Made by a program: the position numbers and the translations under genes
NCBI GenBank assembly: GCA_007745835.1
Contig: CP036424.1
Location: forward strand, 4,017,968 to 4,081,967
Origin: Planctomycetes bacterium MalM25
Lineage (GTDB): Bacteria; Planctomycetota; Planctomycetia; Pirellulales; Lacipirellulaceae
Length of the DNA: 64,000 bases
Reading direction: 5' to 3'
The notes under the pieces: model-generated
Databases searched by the model: none
What the model saw: only the letters and a program-made list of their open reading frames with translations
Told to the model about the DNA's origin: nothing
In this document: piece after piece, positions 47,774 to 56,054 of the stretch
How positions within the stretch are numbered: position 1 is the first letter of the stretch
How the letters are laid out: each line of letters begins with the position of its first letter

Positions 47774-49873
47774 CTAACCGGCGGATCGCGAAACGGACGA
47801 TTCTACACGACCGCACTCGGGCAAGCTCTCTAGGAACAACCGGCCGTACGACTTTGTCGCCACGCGCGGGTCGAGCACCACGACGGCGCCCGTGTCTCGC
47901 TTCGTGCGGATCAGGCGGCCGAAGCCCTGCTTGAACTTGAGGATCGCCTCGGGGAGTTGGTAATCACGGAACGGTTGCCCACCGGCGGCGCGGATCGCTT
48001 CGAGGCGGGCCTCCAGCAGGGGGCGGTCGGGGACGCTGAACGGGAGCTTCGCGATGATCACCAGCTGCAGTGCGTCGCCCGGCACATCGACCCCCTGCCA
48101 GAAGCTGTCGGTCCCCAAGAGCACGCTGCGGGGGTTCTTCTTGAACTCCTCGACCATCTGCGTGCGCGGGGCGCCGTCCGCCTGCGACAGCAGCTTGAGG
48201 TTCCAGTCGGCGAGGAAGGGCGTCAGCGCGCTGGCGGTGCGGCGGAGGTGGTCGTAGCTGGTGAACAGCACGAACGCCCGGCCGTCGGTCTGGCTCACGT
48301 GGTGTTGGATCCGCTCGACGCAGGCGCGCTCGTAGGCATTCTTATCGGCGGTCGGGTCGGGCAGGTCGCCGTAGGTGATCAGCTTCGCTTGCTTCGCGTA
48401 GTCGAACGGGCTGCCGACTTGGAGCGTATCGCACTGCGTGAGGCCGACGCGGGTCTGGAAGAACTCGAACTGACCAGCTCGCGAAGCATTCGACGGCGAG
48501 CCGACGACGCGAGTCGTCGGAGTGGAATCACCAACCGCAAGCGTCGCGCTCGTTAGCACCACGGTCGAGACCGTGTCGAACAGCTGCTCGCGCAGCGCCG
48601 GGCCGATGTCGAGCGGAGCCGCGCCGAGCGCCACTCGCGGCGCGCCGCGACGGGTCGTGCGGGCGTCCATCCAGTAGACGGCCCCGCTATCCGTTTGGGT
48701 GCGCCACGCCTCGAGCGCCCCGGCGAGGTTGTTCAAGCGGTCGTGAGCGGCGAGGTAGTCCTGGCGTTCGACGTCGTTGTTCATCGAGTCGCTGGCCCGC
48801 TTTAGCTTGCGGGCGAGGACCAGCAGCTCGGCGCCGAGCGTGGCGTCGACCAGCTCGGGCTGCGTGACGCGGCCGTTCTTCGGCCCCGACCGGGCGCCCC
48901 ACTCCCACAGGTCGCCGAAGAACTGGTCGCTCGCGGCGCGGCAGTTGTCGACCTGCTGCATCGCATCGACGAGGTTCGGCCCGATCAGTAGTCCCTTCTG
49001 GGTGCGGTCGTTGTAGAGCCGGTTGAGCAGGTAATCGACTTGCCCGGTGGTGACGTTCAGCCCCAGGTGATCGCCCGCGACGCCCTCGACGGTGTGCGCC
49101 TCGTCGAGCACCACCAGGTCGTAGTCGGGCAGCAGGCTCGCGCCGTGCTGCCGCAGCGCGATGTCGCTGAACAGCAGCGCGTGGTTTACCACCAGCACCT
49201 GCGCGTGCTGCATCCGCCGGCGGGCGGCGTAGTAGTGGCACTTGGCGTGCGATGGGCAGCGGCGGCCGAGGCAATTACCCGAGTCGCTCTGCACCTCGTC
49301 CCAGACGGCCGCGTCCGGCTTGCGCGCCAGGTCGGCGAGGGAGCCGTCCGCCGTCTCCTCGCTCCACTTCTTTAGTTCGCGCAGCTCGGCGACTTGGTCG
49401 TCGCGATCGAACAGGGTGCCCGCCCGGTTGAGCGCCGCGTCGAGCCGCCGGAGCGAGACGTAGTTCCGCCGGCCCTTCACGAGCACCGCGGAGAACTCAC
49501 GGGGGATGACCGCGTTCAGGAGCGGCAGGTCCTTCTCGATCAGCTGCTCTTGCAGCGCGATCGTGTGGGTCGAGATCACGACCCGGCGGGGCTTCTTCGG
49601 CTTGCCGTTCTCCGGGTTCGATCCGCCGGCTTCCGCCTGCGGTTGAGTCGCGGCGGCCTGGGTGGCGGCGAGGATCGTGGGGACCAGGTAGGCGAAGCTC
49701 TTGCCGACGCCGGTGCCCGCTTCGGCAATCAGGTGGCGCTTGCCACGGATCGCGCGCTCGACCGCCTCGGCCATGGCGAGCTGCTGCGGCCGGTCCTCGT
49801 AGTCCTTCAGCCGCCGGGCGATGGCGCCTTCGGGCCCGAGGATGTCGGCGGTGGTGAGCGGTTTGTTTTCCAT
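47774..49873 (-). CDS. DinG/XPD-family ATP-dependent DNA helicase
   Basis: 699 residues of superfamily 2, DinG/YoaA-like. Motif [17 protein letters not shown] (about 51-66), Ia-region [17 protein letters not shown] box [11 protein letters not shown], motif [13 protein letters not shown], and motif [12 protein letters not shown]...[22 protein letters not shown]. It would unwind DNA 5' to 3' in repair. The Fe-S domain has only three of four cysteines: C-x4-C-x5-C ([13 protein letters not shown]) is present, but the first position in [12 protein letters not shown] is Ser where iron-sulfur members have Cys. A 27-nt palindromic repeat lies in frame just after motif III (near residues 451-462). hisF follows 23 bp later. 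Confidence 0.92.
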   Translation of the reverse strand: MENKPLTTADILGPEGAIARRLKDYEDRPQQLAMAEAVERAIRGKRHLIAEAGTGVGKSFAYLVPTILAATQAAATQPQAEAGGSNPENGKPKKPRRVVISTHTIALQEQLIEKDLPLLNAVIPREFSAVLVKGRRNYVSLRRLDAALNRAGTLFDRDDQVAELRELKKWSEETADGSLADLARKPDAAVWDEVQSDSGNCLGRRCPSHAKCHYYAARRRMQHAQVLVVNHALLFSDIALRQHGASLLPDYDLVVLDEAHTVEGVAGDHLGLNVTTGQVDYLLNRLYNDRTQKGLLIGPNLVDAMQQVDNCRAASDQFFGDLWEWGARSGPKNGRVTQPELVDATLGAELLVLARKLKRASDSMNNDVERQDYLAAHDRLNNLAGALEAWRTQTDSGAVYWMDARTTRRGAPRVALGAAPLDIGPALREQLFDTVSTVVLTSATLAVGDSTPTTRVVGSPSNASRAGQFEFFQTRVGLTQCDTLQVGSPFDYAKQAKLITYGDLPDPTADKNAYERACVERIQHHVSQTDGRAFVLFTSYDHLRRTASALTPFLADWNLKLLSQADGAPRTQMVEEFKKNPRSVLLGTDSFWQGVDVPGDALQLVIIAKLPFSVPDRPLLEARLEAIRAAGGQPFRDYQLPEAILKFKQGFGRLIRTKRDTGAVVVLDPRVATKSYGRLFLESLPECGRVESSVSRSAG
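48490..48521. repeat. 27-nt palindromic repeat, copy A (inside helicase gene)
   Basis: Sequence core GGCGAGCCGACGACGCGAGTCGTCGGA. Copies B (61217-61249) and C (61856-61881, inverted) share this core with one or two differences. It lies in frame in the DinG-like gene, encoding part of [18 protein letters not shown] between motif III and the next strand. Confidence 0.75.
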
Positions 49874-49884
49874 AGGTTGTTATC

Positions 49885-49971
49885 TGTAGGAGGGGTCTCC
49901 TGACCCCGATAACGGCATCTTAGCGGGTGCGGCTCTGACGCCGAAATCGGCTTCTGGAGAAGCCTCCTACA
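49885..49971. repeat. 87-bp element with 26-nt terminal inverted repeats
   Basis: Arms 49885-49910 (TGTAGGAGGGGTCTCCTGAC...) and 49946-49971 match at roughly 20 of 26 positions after folding, around a 35-nt spacer. This is a MITE-like layout. It sits 12 bp before the helicase start, so the leader of that gene is partly made of it. Confidence 0.7.
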
Positions 49972-49997
49972 GCCCAGCTGCTTCCTACAGAACCGGT

Positions 49998-50816
49998 TCA
50001 TCCTTCCGGCTGCCAAGTGATGACCCCCTCGTCGGGGCTGCTCGCGGTCGCGTAGAGCCGCTTCGGGATGCGCCCGGCGAGGTAGCTGTCGTGGCCCGCT
50101 TCGCAAGCAGACTTCATCGCGCGGGCCATGCGCAAGGGATCTTTCGCGTGAGCGATCGCCGTGTTGAGCAGCACGCCGTCGACGCCCAGCTCCATCGCGG
50201 CCGCCACGTCGCTCGCCGAGCCGACGCCCGCGTCGACGATCACCGGGTACTCCGGGTCGTTCTCCTTGAGGTACTCCAGGCAGATCGTGAGGTTGTTCCG
50301 GTTGAGCACGCCCTGCCCCGAGCCGATCGGGCTGCCCGCGGGCATCACGCTGGCGGCGCCCGCTTCCTTGAGCCGCTTGGCGACGACCGGGTCGTCGGAC
50401 GTATAGACCAGCACGGCGAAACCGTCGGCGACCAGCTGCTCGGTCGCTTCAACGGTCTCGATCGGGTCGGGCAGCAGCGTCCGCTTGTCGGCGAGGCACT
50501 CGAGCTTCACCCAGTCGGCGCCCGGGTTGTCCAGATCGGCGAGGATCTCCCGCCCCAGCCGCGCCACGCGGACCGCGTCCTCCGCGTTGAAACAGCCCGC
50601 CGTGTTCGGCAGGATCGTGTACCGCGACGTGTCGACGTGATCCAGCAGGTTGTTCCCGTCGGCGTCGATCAACCGTTCGCGCCGCACGGCGACCGTGATG
50701 CAATCCGCGCCCGAGGCGTCGAGGCACTCGGCCATCTGGGCGTAGGTGGCGTACTTGCCCGTGCCGACGATCAGCCGGCTGGCGAGCGTGTGGGAACCGA
50801 TGCGAAGAGCGGACAT
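49998..50816 (-). CDS. thiG: Thiazole synthase ThiG
   Basis: 272 residues from the ATG at 50816. Condenses deoxyxylulose phosphate, the ThiS thiocarboxylate and dehydroglycine to make the thiazole of thiamin. TIM barrel with [76 protein letters not shown] with the Schiff-base Lys, [18 protein letters not shown] and [36 protein letters not shown]. It follows thiS on the same strand with a 183-bp gap that contains a perfect palindrome. Confidence 0.96.
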   Translation of the reverse strand: MSALRIGSHTLASRLIVGTGKYATYAQMAECLDASGADCITVAVRRERLIDADGNNLLDHVDTSRYTILPNTAGCFNAEDAVRVARLGREILADLDNPGADWVKLECLADKRTLLPDPIETVEATEQLVADGFAVLVYTSDDPVVAKRLKEAGAASVMPAGSPIGSGQGVLNRNNLTICLEYLKENDPEYPVIVDAGVGSASDVAAAMELGVDGVLLNTAIAHAKDPLRMARAMKSACEAGHDSYLAGRIPKRLYATASSPDEGVITWQPEG

Positions 50817-50940
50817 CCGAAGCGGGAGGTGGGAAGTGCGAGGTGGGAAGGCCTGTCCAAGATGATCGCATGATTGGGTAGCGATCGATAGCTCCCCACG
50901 CATGGCTGCATGAACTGAATAGAGCCCCGACTTCTCGCTG

Positions 50941-50970
50941 GTAGCCCCGACCAAGCTTGGTCGGGGTTAC
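50941..50970. repeat. Perfect palindrome in the thiS-thiG gap
   Basis: GTAGCCCCGACCAAGCTTGGTCGGGGTTAC: a 22-bp perfect palindrome (CCCCGACCAAGCTTGGTCGGGG) with further pairing at the outer bases. It could attenuate transcription between thiS and thiG, or be a REP-type repeat. Confidence 0.75.
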
Positions 50971-50999
50971 GGTCCTCCCATCGACATCCCCCCTTCGCT

Positions 51000-51200
51000 T
51001 CACCCTCCCCCAACGAGGGTCACCACTTCCACGCGGTCCCCTTCGGACAGCTGGGTCGAGCCGTGCTTAGCGCGGGGGATCACCTGCTGGTTCCGCTCCA
51101 CCGCGACCCCCTTCATGCGGACCTCCAGCAGCTCCAAGAGCGCAGCGATCGAGCACCCCTCGGGCACGTCGCGCGGTTCACCGTTCAGTTGAATCGTCAT
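51000..51200 (-). CDS. thiS: Sulfur carrier protein ThiS
   Basis: 66 residues with a ubiquitin-like beta-grasp fold. N-terminal [25 protein letters not shown] and C-terminal [12 protein letters not shown]. The terminal Gly-Gly is the site adenylated by ThiF and converted to the thiocarboxylate used by ThiG. The extra third Gly at the end is slightly unusual. No ThiF or ThiH/ThiO is in the window. I found no TPP riboswitch in the short space upstream. Confidence 0.93.
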   Translation of the reverse strand: MTIQLNGEPRDVPEGCSIAALLELLEVRMKGVAVERNQQVIPRAKHGSTQLSEGDRVEVVTLVGGG

Positions 51201-51248
51201 GGGGCCGATCGGGAAACACCTAGCGCGACTGCCTTCTGCCGACTTCTC

Positions 51249-51827
51249 TCACTGATCCCGCACAAACTCGCTCCGCAAGCTAGCGCGAGCGAGGGGGACG
51301 AAGGTGCCGCCTTGCGGCTTGCGGGCGGACTGGGCGGTGCGGTTGTAAGGGAGTCCGTAGACGACGACCTGGCCGCTGGTCGCCTCGACCACGTAAAGGA
51401 CGCTCCGCGCCAGGCGGTTGCCGGCGACGCCCTGCAGGTCACGGGCCTGGCCGGTGACCATCAGGTACTTCGGGTTCTTGGCGCCGGCGGTGAAGTCGTT
51501 GGCGATATTGTATGTGTAGTAGGCGTTGAAGCCCCCCCCGCGTTTGCTCAGCACGGTCGCCTTCAGATCCCCGGTCAGGAAGTCGAGGAAGAAGAGGCCC
51601 TCGGTGCCGTCCTCCACAAAGCCGGTGGAGATCACGAAGTTGTCGTGCGCCGCGCTGGCGGTCGCGTGCGCTTCGATCGGCGGCAGCGACAGCCCGGCGA
51701 GCGACGCCTCGGGCAGCCCCGCGCCAGCGTCCGAACTGGGCGCGCGCGGCGCCAGCAACACGCCCGCCGCCAAACCGCTGGCGAGGCAAGCGATCGCGAC
51801 AAGCCACAGGTTGGGTCGGGCGTTCAT
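51249..51827 (-). CDS. Exported hypothetical protein
   Basis: 192 residues from the ATG at 51827. N-terminal signal or anchor helix NLWLVAIACLASGLAAGVLLAP, then a low-complexity linker. The core has beta-strand character: HDNFVISTGFVEDGTEGLFFLDFLTGDLKATVL, GGFNAYYTYNIANDFTAGAKNPKYLMVTGQ, and SVLYVVEATSGQVVVYGLPYNR. It looks like a planctomycete-specific conserved protein, but I cannot name a family. It lies between thiS and the YugP-type protease on the same strand, with short gaps (48 and 96 bp). Confidence 0.75.
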   Translation of the reverse strand: MNARPNLWLVAIACLASGLAAGVLLAPRAPSSDAGAGLPEASLAGLSLPPIEAHATASAAHDNFVISTGFVEDGTEGLFFLDFLTGDLKATVLSKRGGGFNAYYTYNIANDFTAGAKNPKYLMVTGQARDLQGVAGNRLARSVLYVVEATSGQVVVYGLPYNRTAQSARKPQGGTFVPLARASLRSEFVRDQ

Positions 51828-51923
51828 CCGGCGCTGACTCCTGGTCCGAGAGAGGTTTCCTACACCAAGGATCGTACCGCTTCTCGATAGCAATCGCCAG
51901 ACGAACGCCATCCGCCGCCGCTA

Positions 51924-52598
51924 TCAGTCACGGCTGCCGGCGTAGCGGGAGAGGTAGTACAGCAGCGTCAGGACGGCTTGCAGCGTTCCGGCCACATAAG
52001 TCCAGGCCGCCGCGTTGAGGACCGAATTGACGTGGCCCATCTCCGCCTGCGGAACGATCTGGTGGCTCACCAGCTGCGCCTTGGCCCGGTTGCTGGCGTC
52101 GAACTCGACCGGCAAGTTAATCAACTGAAAGAAGACCACGGCCGAGAACGCCACGATGCCCAGCAGCAACAGCGGCTTCAGGCCGAGCAGGACCCCGCCG
52201 AGGAGCATCAGCGAGCTCACCCCGCTACCAAAGTTGGCGGCGGGCACGGCGGCGTTGCGGATGACCAGCGGCGCGTAGCCCTTGGCGTCCTGCAGGGCGT
52301 GGCCCGCCTCGTGGGCGGCGATGCCGACGGCGGCCATCGTCCGCTCGCCGTACACGCCCTCGCTGAGACGCAGCACCTTGGCCCGCGGGTCGTAGTGGTC
52401 GGTCATCTCGCCCCGGATCGGCTCGACGCCGACCTGGTTCAGTCCCGCCGAATCGAGCAGCATCCGCGCCGCCGCCGCGCCGCTGAGCCGCGCCGGCACA
52501 CGCGAGGCGGCCTGGTAGGCGCTGCGGGTCCGTGCCTGGGCCCAGAAGGCGAGCAGCAGGGCCGGGGCGATCCAGACGAAGTACCAGAGATCGAACAT
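51924..52598 (-). CDS. Zinc metallopeptidase, YugP/PF04298 type
   Basis: 224 residues from the ATG at 52598, where a hydrophobic N-terminal helix starts (MFDLWYFVWIAPALLLAFWAQ). The zinc site is visible as AAVGIAAHEAGHALQDAKGY (HExxH). Helices GVSSLMLLGGVLLGLKPLLLLGIVAFSAVVFFQLINLPVEFDASNRAK and VLNAAAWTYVAGTLQAVLTLLYYLSRYAG follow, giving the multi-pass membrane protease layout of YugP. Substrates are not known. Confidence 0.92.
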   Translation of the reverse strand: MFDLWYFVWIAPALLLAFWAQARTRSAYQAASRVPARLSGAAAARMLLDSAGLNQVGVEPIRGEMTDHYDPRAKVLRLSEGVYGERTMAAVGIAAHEAGHALQDAKGYAPLVIRNAAVPAANFGSGVSSLMLLGGVLLGLKPLLLLGIVAFSAVVFFQLINLPVEFDASNRAKAQLVSHQIVPQAEMGHVNSVLNAAAWTYVAGTLQAVLTLLYYLSRYAGSRD

Positions 52599-52667
52599 CG
52601 CTTGAAACGCTTGGGAGCGGATGGTGAGGGAGACGACCGCAACGCGATCGCTCAATCCTTCCCTACG

Positions 52668-53126
52668 CTAGGCAGCCCCCGCCGGTTCGCCCTCCCCCTG
52701 AGAAGGCGGTGCGAGCTGCGGTCCCTCAGCGTCGGGCTCTTCGGCCGGCTTGGGTTGCGCCGGCGGCTGGGGCGTCGGGACGACGCGCAGCCGCTGCGAC
52801 CCCCGCGGCGCCTGCGGGTTGGCGAGCTGCGAGAAGAACTGCAAGAACGGCTTGAACAGCAGCTGCCCGGTCGCCTCGGCGAGGGGGCGACCGTTCTGGA
52901 AGTAGGCCTGGGAGTCGATCGTGTTCGCCTGCACGATCCCTTTGCCCTCGAAAGAGAGACCCTCGCCCGTCAGCACCCCCTTCGGCCTGCCTTCGGCGTC
53001 GACCAGATAGAGTCGCTCGCAAACGATCTGTTTGGCGCTGGTCTGCTTCGCGAGCTTGTCGCGCAGCGCGGCGCCCAGCGCGAGGAAGAGCAGCGGGTAG
53101 ACGATCCAGCGTTCGCGATCGTTCAT
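52668..53126 (-). CDS. Hypothetical protein with one N-terminal membrane helix
   Basis: 152 residues from the ATG at 53126. One N-terminal helix (WIVYPLLFLALGAALRDKL) precedes a beta region CERLYLVDAEGRPKGVLTGEGLSFEGKGIVQAN that reads like a nucleotide-free beta-strand module often found in planctomycete small proteins. The C-terminal 50 residues are Pro/Glu/Ala-rich and disordered. I cannot assign a function. It sits between the lipoprotein gene (28 bp upstream) and the YugP gene. Confidence 0.7.
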   Translation of the reverse strand: MNDRERWIVYPLLFLALGAALRDKLAKQTSAKQIVCERLYLVDAEGRPKGVLTGEGLSFEGKGIVQANTIDSQAYFQNGRPLAEATGQLLFKPFLQFFSQLANPQAPRGSQRLRVVPTPQPPAQPKPAEEPDAEGPQLAPPSQGEGEPAGAA

Positions 53127-53154
53127 GGCGACTTCGCCTGGGGTGGTCGCCGAG

Positions 53155-53730
53155 TCACTCGGCGTCGGGTTTCGGGGCACCGCCGGGGCGATGGCCACCT
53201 GGCCTTAGGAACAGCAGCCGACCGTAGCGTTGATCGGCGCCCTGCTCGCGAAGGACGAAGCCCTCCCCCTCACGCAGCAACACGATCTCAAAACGCCGCC
53301 GCAGCGACTCGGCCTCTCCGCCCTCGCCGGCAGCGGGCTTGGTGATTTGGATCTCGAGCTGGGCCCGGCGGCCCTCGACGGGCGTCAGGCTCCAGCGGCC
53401 TTCGAGCGCTTCCTCACCCGCCATCGCCATCCGCGCGGCGCCGTCCTCTAGAAGCTCCAGCGTGACCTCGACCTCCGGTGCGTACTGCTCCAAATCGGTC
53501 GGCGGAGCCTTGGCGATGGCGGCGGCCACTTCGGGGTGCTGAGCGTCGATCGTGTCGTCGACCAACCGGCCGGGCCACTCGCGGAGCGTCCGCTCGGCGA
53601 TCGTCTCGGGCCGGCCGACCCACTCGCCCGCCAGGCGTTGGGAGATCGACTGCGTGCCGTCACAGCCCGCGAGCCCCAGCGCCAGGGCGACGACGCAGCT
53701 GAATGGCAGGAAGAATGAGTGACACGGCAT
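53155..53730 (-). CDS. Lipoprotein of unknown function
   Basis: 191 residues with a lipobox: signal MPCHSFFLPFSCVVALALGLAGC, where LAG-C would carry the lipid. The mature part includes LAGEWVGRPETIAERTLREWP (a small lipocalin-like start) and EVEVTLELLEDGAARMAMAGEEALEGRWSLTPVEGRRAQLEIQ, a beta-rich segment. No family is recognised. It is read leftward in the same direction as the next two small genes and may be cotranscribed with them. Confidence 0.8.
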   Translation of the reverse strand: MPCHSFFLPFSCVVALALGLAGCDGTQSISQRLAGEWVGRPETIAERTLREWPGRLVDDTIDAQHPEVAAAIAKAPPTDLEQYAPEVEVTLELLEDGAARMAMAGEEALEGRWSLTPVEGRRAQLEIQITKPAAGEGGEAESLRRRFEIVLLREGEGFVLREQGADQRYGRLLFLRPGGHRPGGAPKPDAE

Positions 53731-53814
53731 GGCGGTGGCGAATCGGCGGGAGAGGAACTCGGCAGACCCCCTAGTCTACGCCCCGCCCCGCGGTTCCCGG
53801 AACCCGGGCCGGCC

Positions 53815-55836
53815 TTATTCTGGCGCCGGCGTCTCTCGGAGCGCATCGGACTTGGTCAGCTGATCGGTCGCGCCCTGGAGTTGCCCCAGCAGACTCATGA
53901 TCAGCCAAACCACCACGAGGAGAAGCACCACGTTGACAACGATCGCTACCCACGCCGACATCGGCAACCAGGGCGGAGCCTTAATCAGGTCGCCTGTCAG
54001 CTTCGCCTTCCTCTCTTGATGCTCGGCGAAGGCCTCCTTCCACATGCCCCAAGCCTTGAAGGGTTTCTTGAAGCGATCACCAGCGCGGCCCACAGCGGCA
54101 TTCACCGAGCTCGTCCTGCGTGTGGTCGCCTTCTTGTTCTGATGAGCCTGAAGCAGGTCCCAAACACGATAGCCAAGATCCGGTATGAACCCCGGTATGG
54201 TCAGGGTGCTCCAGAACAACTCGGACTCTCGCTCCTTGAGCTCTAGCTGAGCCGCTTGGCTTTTTTGCAACAACGCCGGGTCGCGTTCGACGGCCGGCTT
54301 GGGGGCTGGTTCATCCTTGGGGGTCGGCTCTTCCTCTTGGGGCTGCGGCTCCTCGGCCTTCGACTCGGGCTCTTCTTCGGCCTGAGGCTCTGGCGGGGCG
54401 AACTTCTCTCGCACGGGGTCCATCAGCTTCTGGATCTGCCCGCGCGACAGCGGGCCGGCGAGGTACGACATCGCCCAGCGCGTGTGGAAGACGCGGTGTT
54501 CGTCCTCGTGAACGTTGTTCATCAGGAAGACCCGGCTCCCCACGCCGGCGAGGGTCCGCTCCATCGCCTGCTTGTCGAACGCGCTGCCCGCCTGGGCCGA
54601 CGCCCCCTCGAGCCCCTCCATCACCCGCATCTTGTCGCGCTCGGTCTGCAACCGGCCCAGGAACCACGTGCCGGCGTTCGACAGGCCCTTGTAGTCGAGG
54701 TCGACCGGGTTCTGGGTCGCCAACACGCACCCCAAGCCGAACGCCCGCGCCTGCTTCAGCAGCGTGAGCATCGGCTCCTTGCTGGGCGGGTTCTTCGTCG
54801 GCGGGAAGTACCCGAAGACCTCGTCCATGTAGAGCAACGACCGCAGCGAGCCGGTGCCGGGCTGCGTCCGCATCCAGGCGACGATCTCGTTTAGCAGGAT
54901 CGTCACGAAGAACATCCGCTCCGAGTCGCTCAGGTGGGCGATCGAGATGATCGAGAGCCGCGGCTTCACTCGGCCTTCTGAATCGGGGGGCGAGTAGTAC
55001 AGCTCCTGCACGTTCAGCGGCTGCCCCGTCATCCAGCCGGCGAACGAGGGGCTCGCGAGCAGGTTGTTCAGGTCCATCGCCAGCTTCGTGCGGTCCTTCT
55101 CCGCGTAGAAGGTCTCCAGGTCCAAGACGCCGACCGTCTTGAACGGCGGGTGCTGGATGTTGCGGATCAGGTCGGCGATCGACAGGTCCTTGCCGGCGTT
55201 CCATTCGTGCTTCAGCACGTTCGACAAGAAGATGTGCTCGCGGCTGCGGACCGGGTCGGCGTCGATGTCGAGCAACGCCAGCAACGCCGACACGGCGGAC
55301 GAGACGCGTTGCAGGAAGGCGTCGTTGTCCTCGCGCAGCGCCTTGGGCGGCGCGTCGAAGCTCTTGAGCACCGTCATCGGCAGCCCGTGCGACGCGCCGG
55401 GCGTGAAGATGAGCCGCTCGACCGAATCGTTGTACTTCTGGATCCGCTCGGGCCCTTCGTCCCAGCTCGCCAGGCCGTTCTTCCACAGCTCGGCGGTCTG
55501 CTGAGCGAACTGGTCGGGCGTAAGCCCCTTCCGCTCGGCGACGCTCTCATCGACCCACGGCTTGAAGTCGTCCGGCTTCAGCTCGGGGAAGCCGAGGAGC
55601 AGGTTGCCGAGGTCGCCCTTCGGGTCGATGCAGATGGCGGGCACCCCGTCGAGCGCCGCCTCTTCCAACAGGGACAAGCAGAGCCCCGTCTTCCCGCTGC
55701 CGGTCATCCCGACGCACACCGCGTGCGTCGTCAGGTCCTTCGACTTGTAGAGCAGCGGCCGATCGGAGGTCTCCCCCGCGGCCAGATCGTGCTCGCGGCC
55801 CAGATAGAAGTGGTTGCGGGATTCGAGGTCGGGCAT
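53815..55836 (-). CDS. HerA-like ATPase with C-terminal membrane anchor
   Basis: 673 residues. The N-terminal 470 residues are a HerA/FtsK-type ATPase: [48 protein letters not shown] (Walker A about 44-50), the Walker B region [60 protein letters not shown] (sensor/arginine region). A Pro/Glu-rich linker (about 490-525) leads to a helical part with [20 protein letters not shown], then one membrane helix [26 protein letters not shown] near the end. HerA proteins usually pump DNA; here the C-terminal part is unlike the common form and would tether the motor to the membrane. No NurA partner is visible. Confidence 0.88.
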   Translation of the reverse strand: MPDLESRNHFYLGREHDLAAGETSDRPLLYKSKDLTTHAVCVGMTGSGKTGLCLSLLEEAALDGVPAICIDPKGDLGNLLLGFPELKPDDFKPWVDESVAERKGLTPDQFAQQTAELWKNGLASWDEGPERIQKYNDSVERLIFTPGASHGLPMTVLKSFDAPPKALREDNDAFLQRVSSAVSALLALLDIDADPVRSREHIFLSNVLKHEWNAGKDLSIADLIRNIQHPPFKTVGVLDLETFYAEKDRTKLAMDLNNLLASPSFAGWMTGQPLNVQELYYSPPDSEGRVKPRLSIISIAHLSDSERMFFVTILLNEIVAWMRTQPGTGSLRSLLYMDEVFGYFPPTKNPPSKEPMLTLLKQARAFGLGCVLATQNPVDLDYKGLSNAGTWFLGRLQTERDKMRVMEGLEGASAQAGSAFDKQAMERTLAGVGSRVFLMNNVHEDEHRVFHTRWAMSYLAGPLSRGQIQKLMDPVREKFAPPEPQAEEEPESKAEEPQPQEEEPTPKDEPAPKPAVERDPALLQKSQAAQLELKERESELFWSTLTIPGFIPDLGYRVWDLLQAHQNKKATTRRTSSVNAAVGRAGDRFKKPFKAWGMWKEAFAEHQERKAKLTGDLIKAPPWLPMSAWVAIVVNVVLLLVVVWLIMSLLGQLQGATDQLTKSDALRETPAPE

Positions 55837-55916
55837 GGGGGCGATCAGCTCAGGGGCACGAATTCGTTGGTGTCTTCGGTGAGGAGGCCTGGTTCGGTCG
55901 ATGGGCCACTACAATA

Positions 55917-55943
55917 TGTCGATATTTCCGTAAAACATCGACA
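55917..55943. promoter_or_regulatory. Inverted repeat in divergent HerA-like/GDPD promoter region
   Basis: TGTCGAT-N13-ATCGACA is a perfect 7-bp dyad in an A+T-rich patch of the 218-bp gap between two divergent genes. Further TCGA-containing repeats follow (GTCGATCCCGTCGACAC near 55959-55975). A regulator binding site is plausible; the factor is unknown. Confidence 0.4.
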
Positions 55944-56054
55944 CGTTATCGGGACAAGTCGATCCCGTCGACACGAGGCCTCTGCCGATCGGCACGCCAT
56001 TGAGCCGGCTCCGGGGACGACCCTCCTCGCCGCAAATCGCCTAAGATCGCCCGC

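Noticed and set aside
51201-51248. TPP riboswitch upstream of thiS
   Set aside because: The gap is only 48 bp and has no CTGAGA or ACCTGA core.
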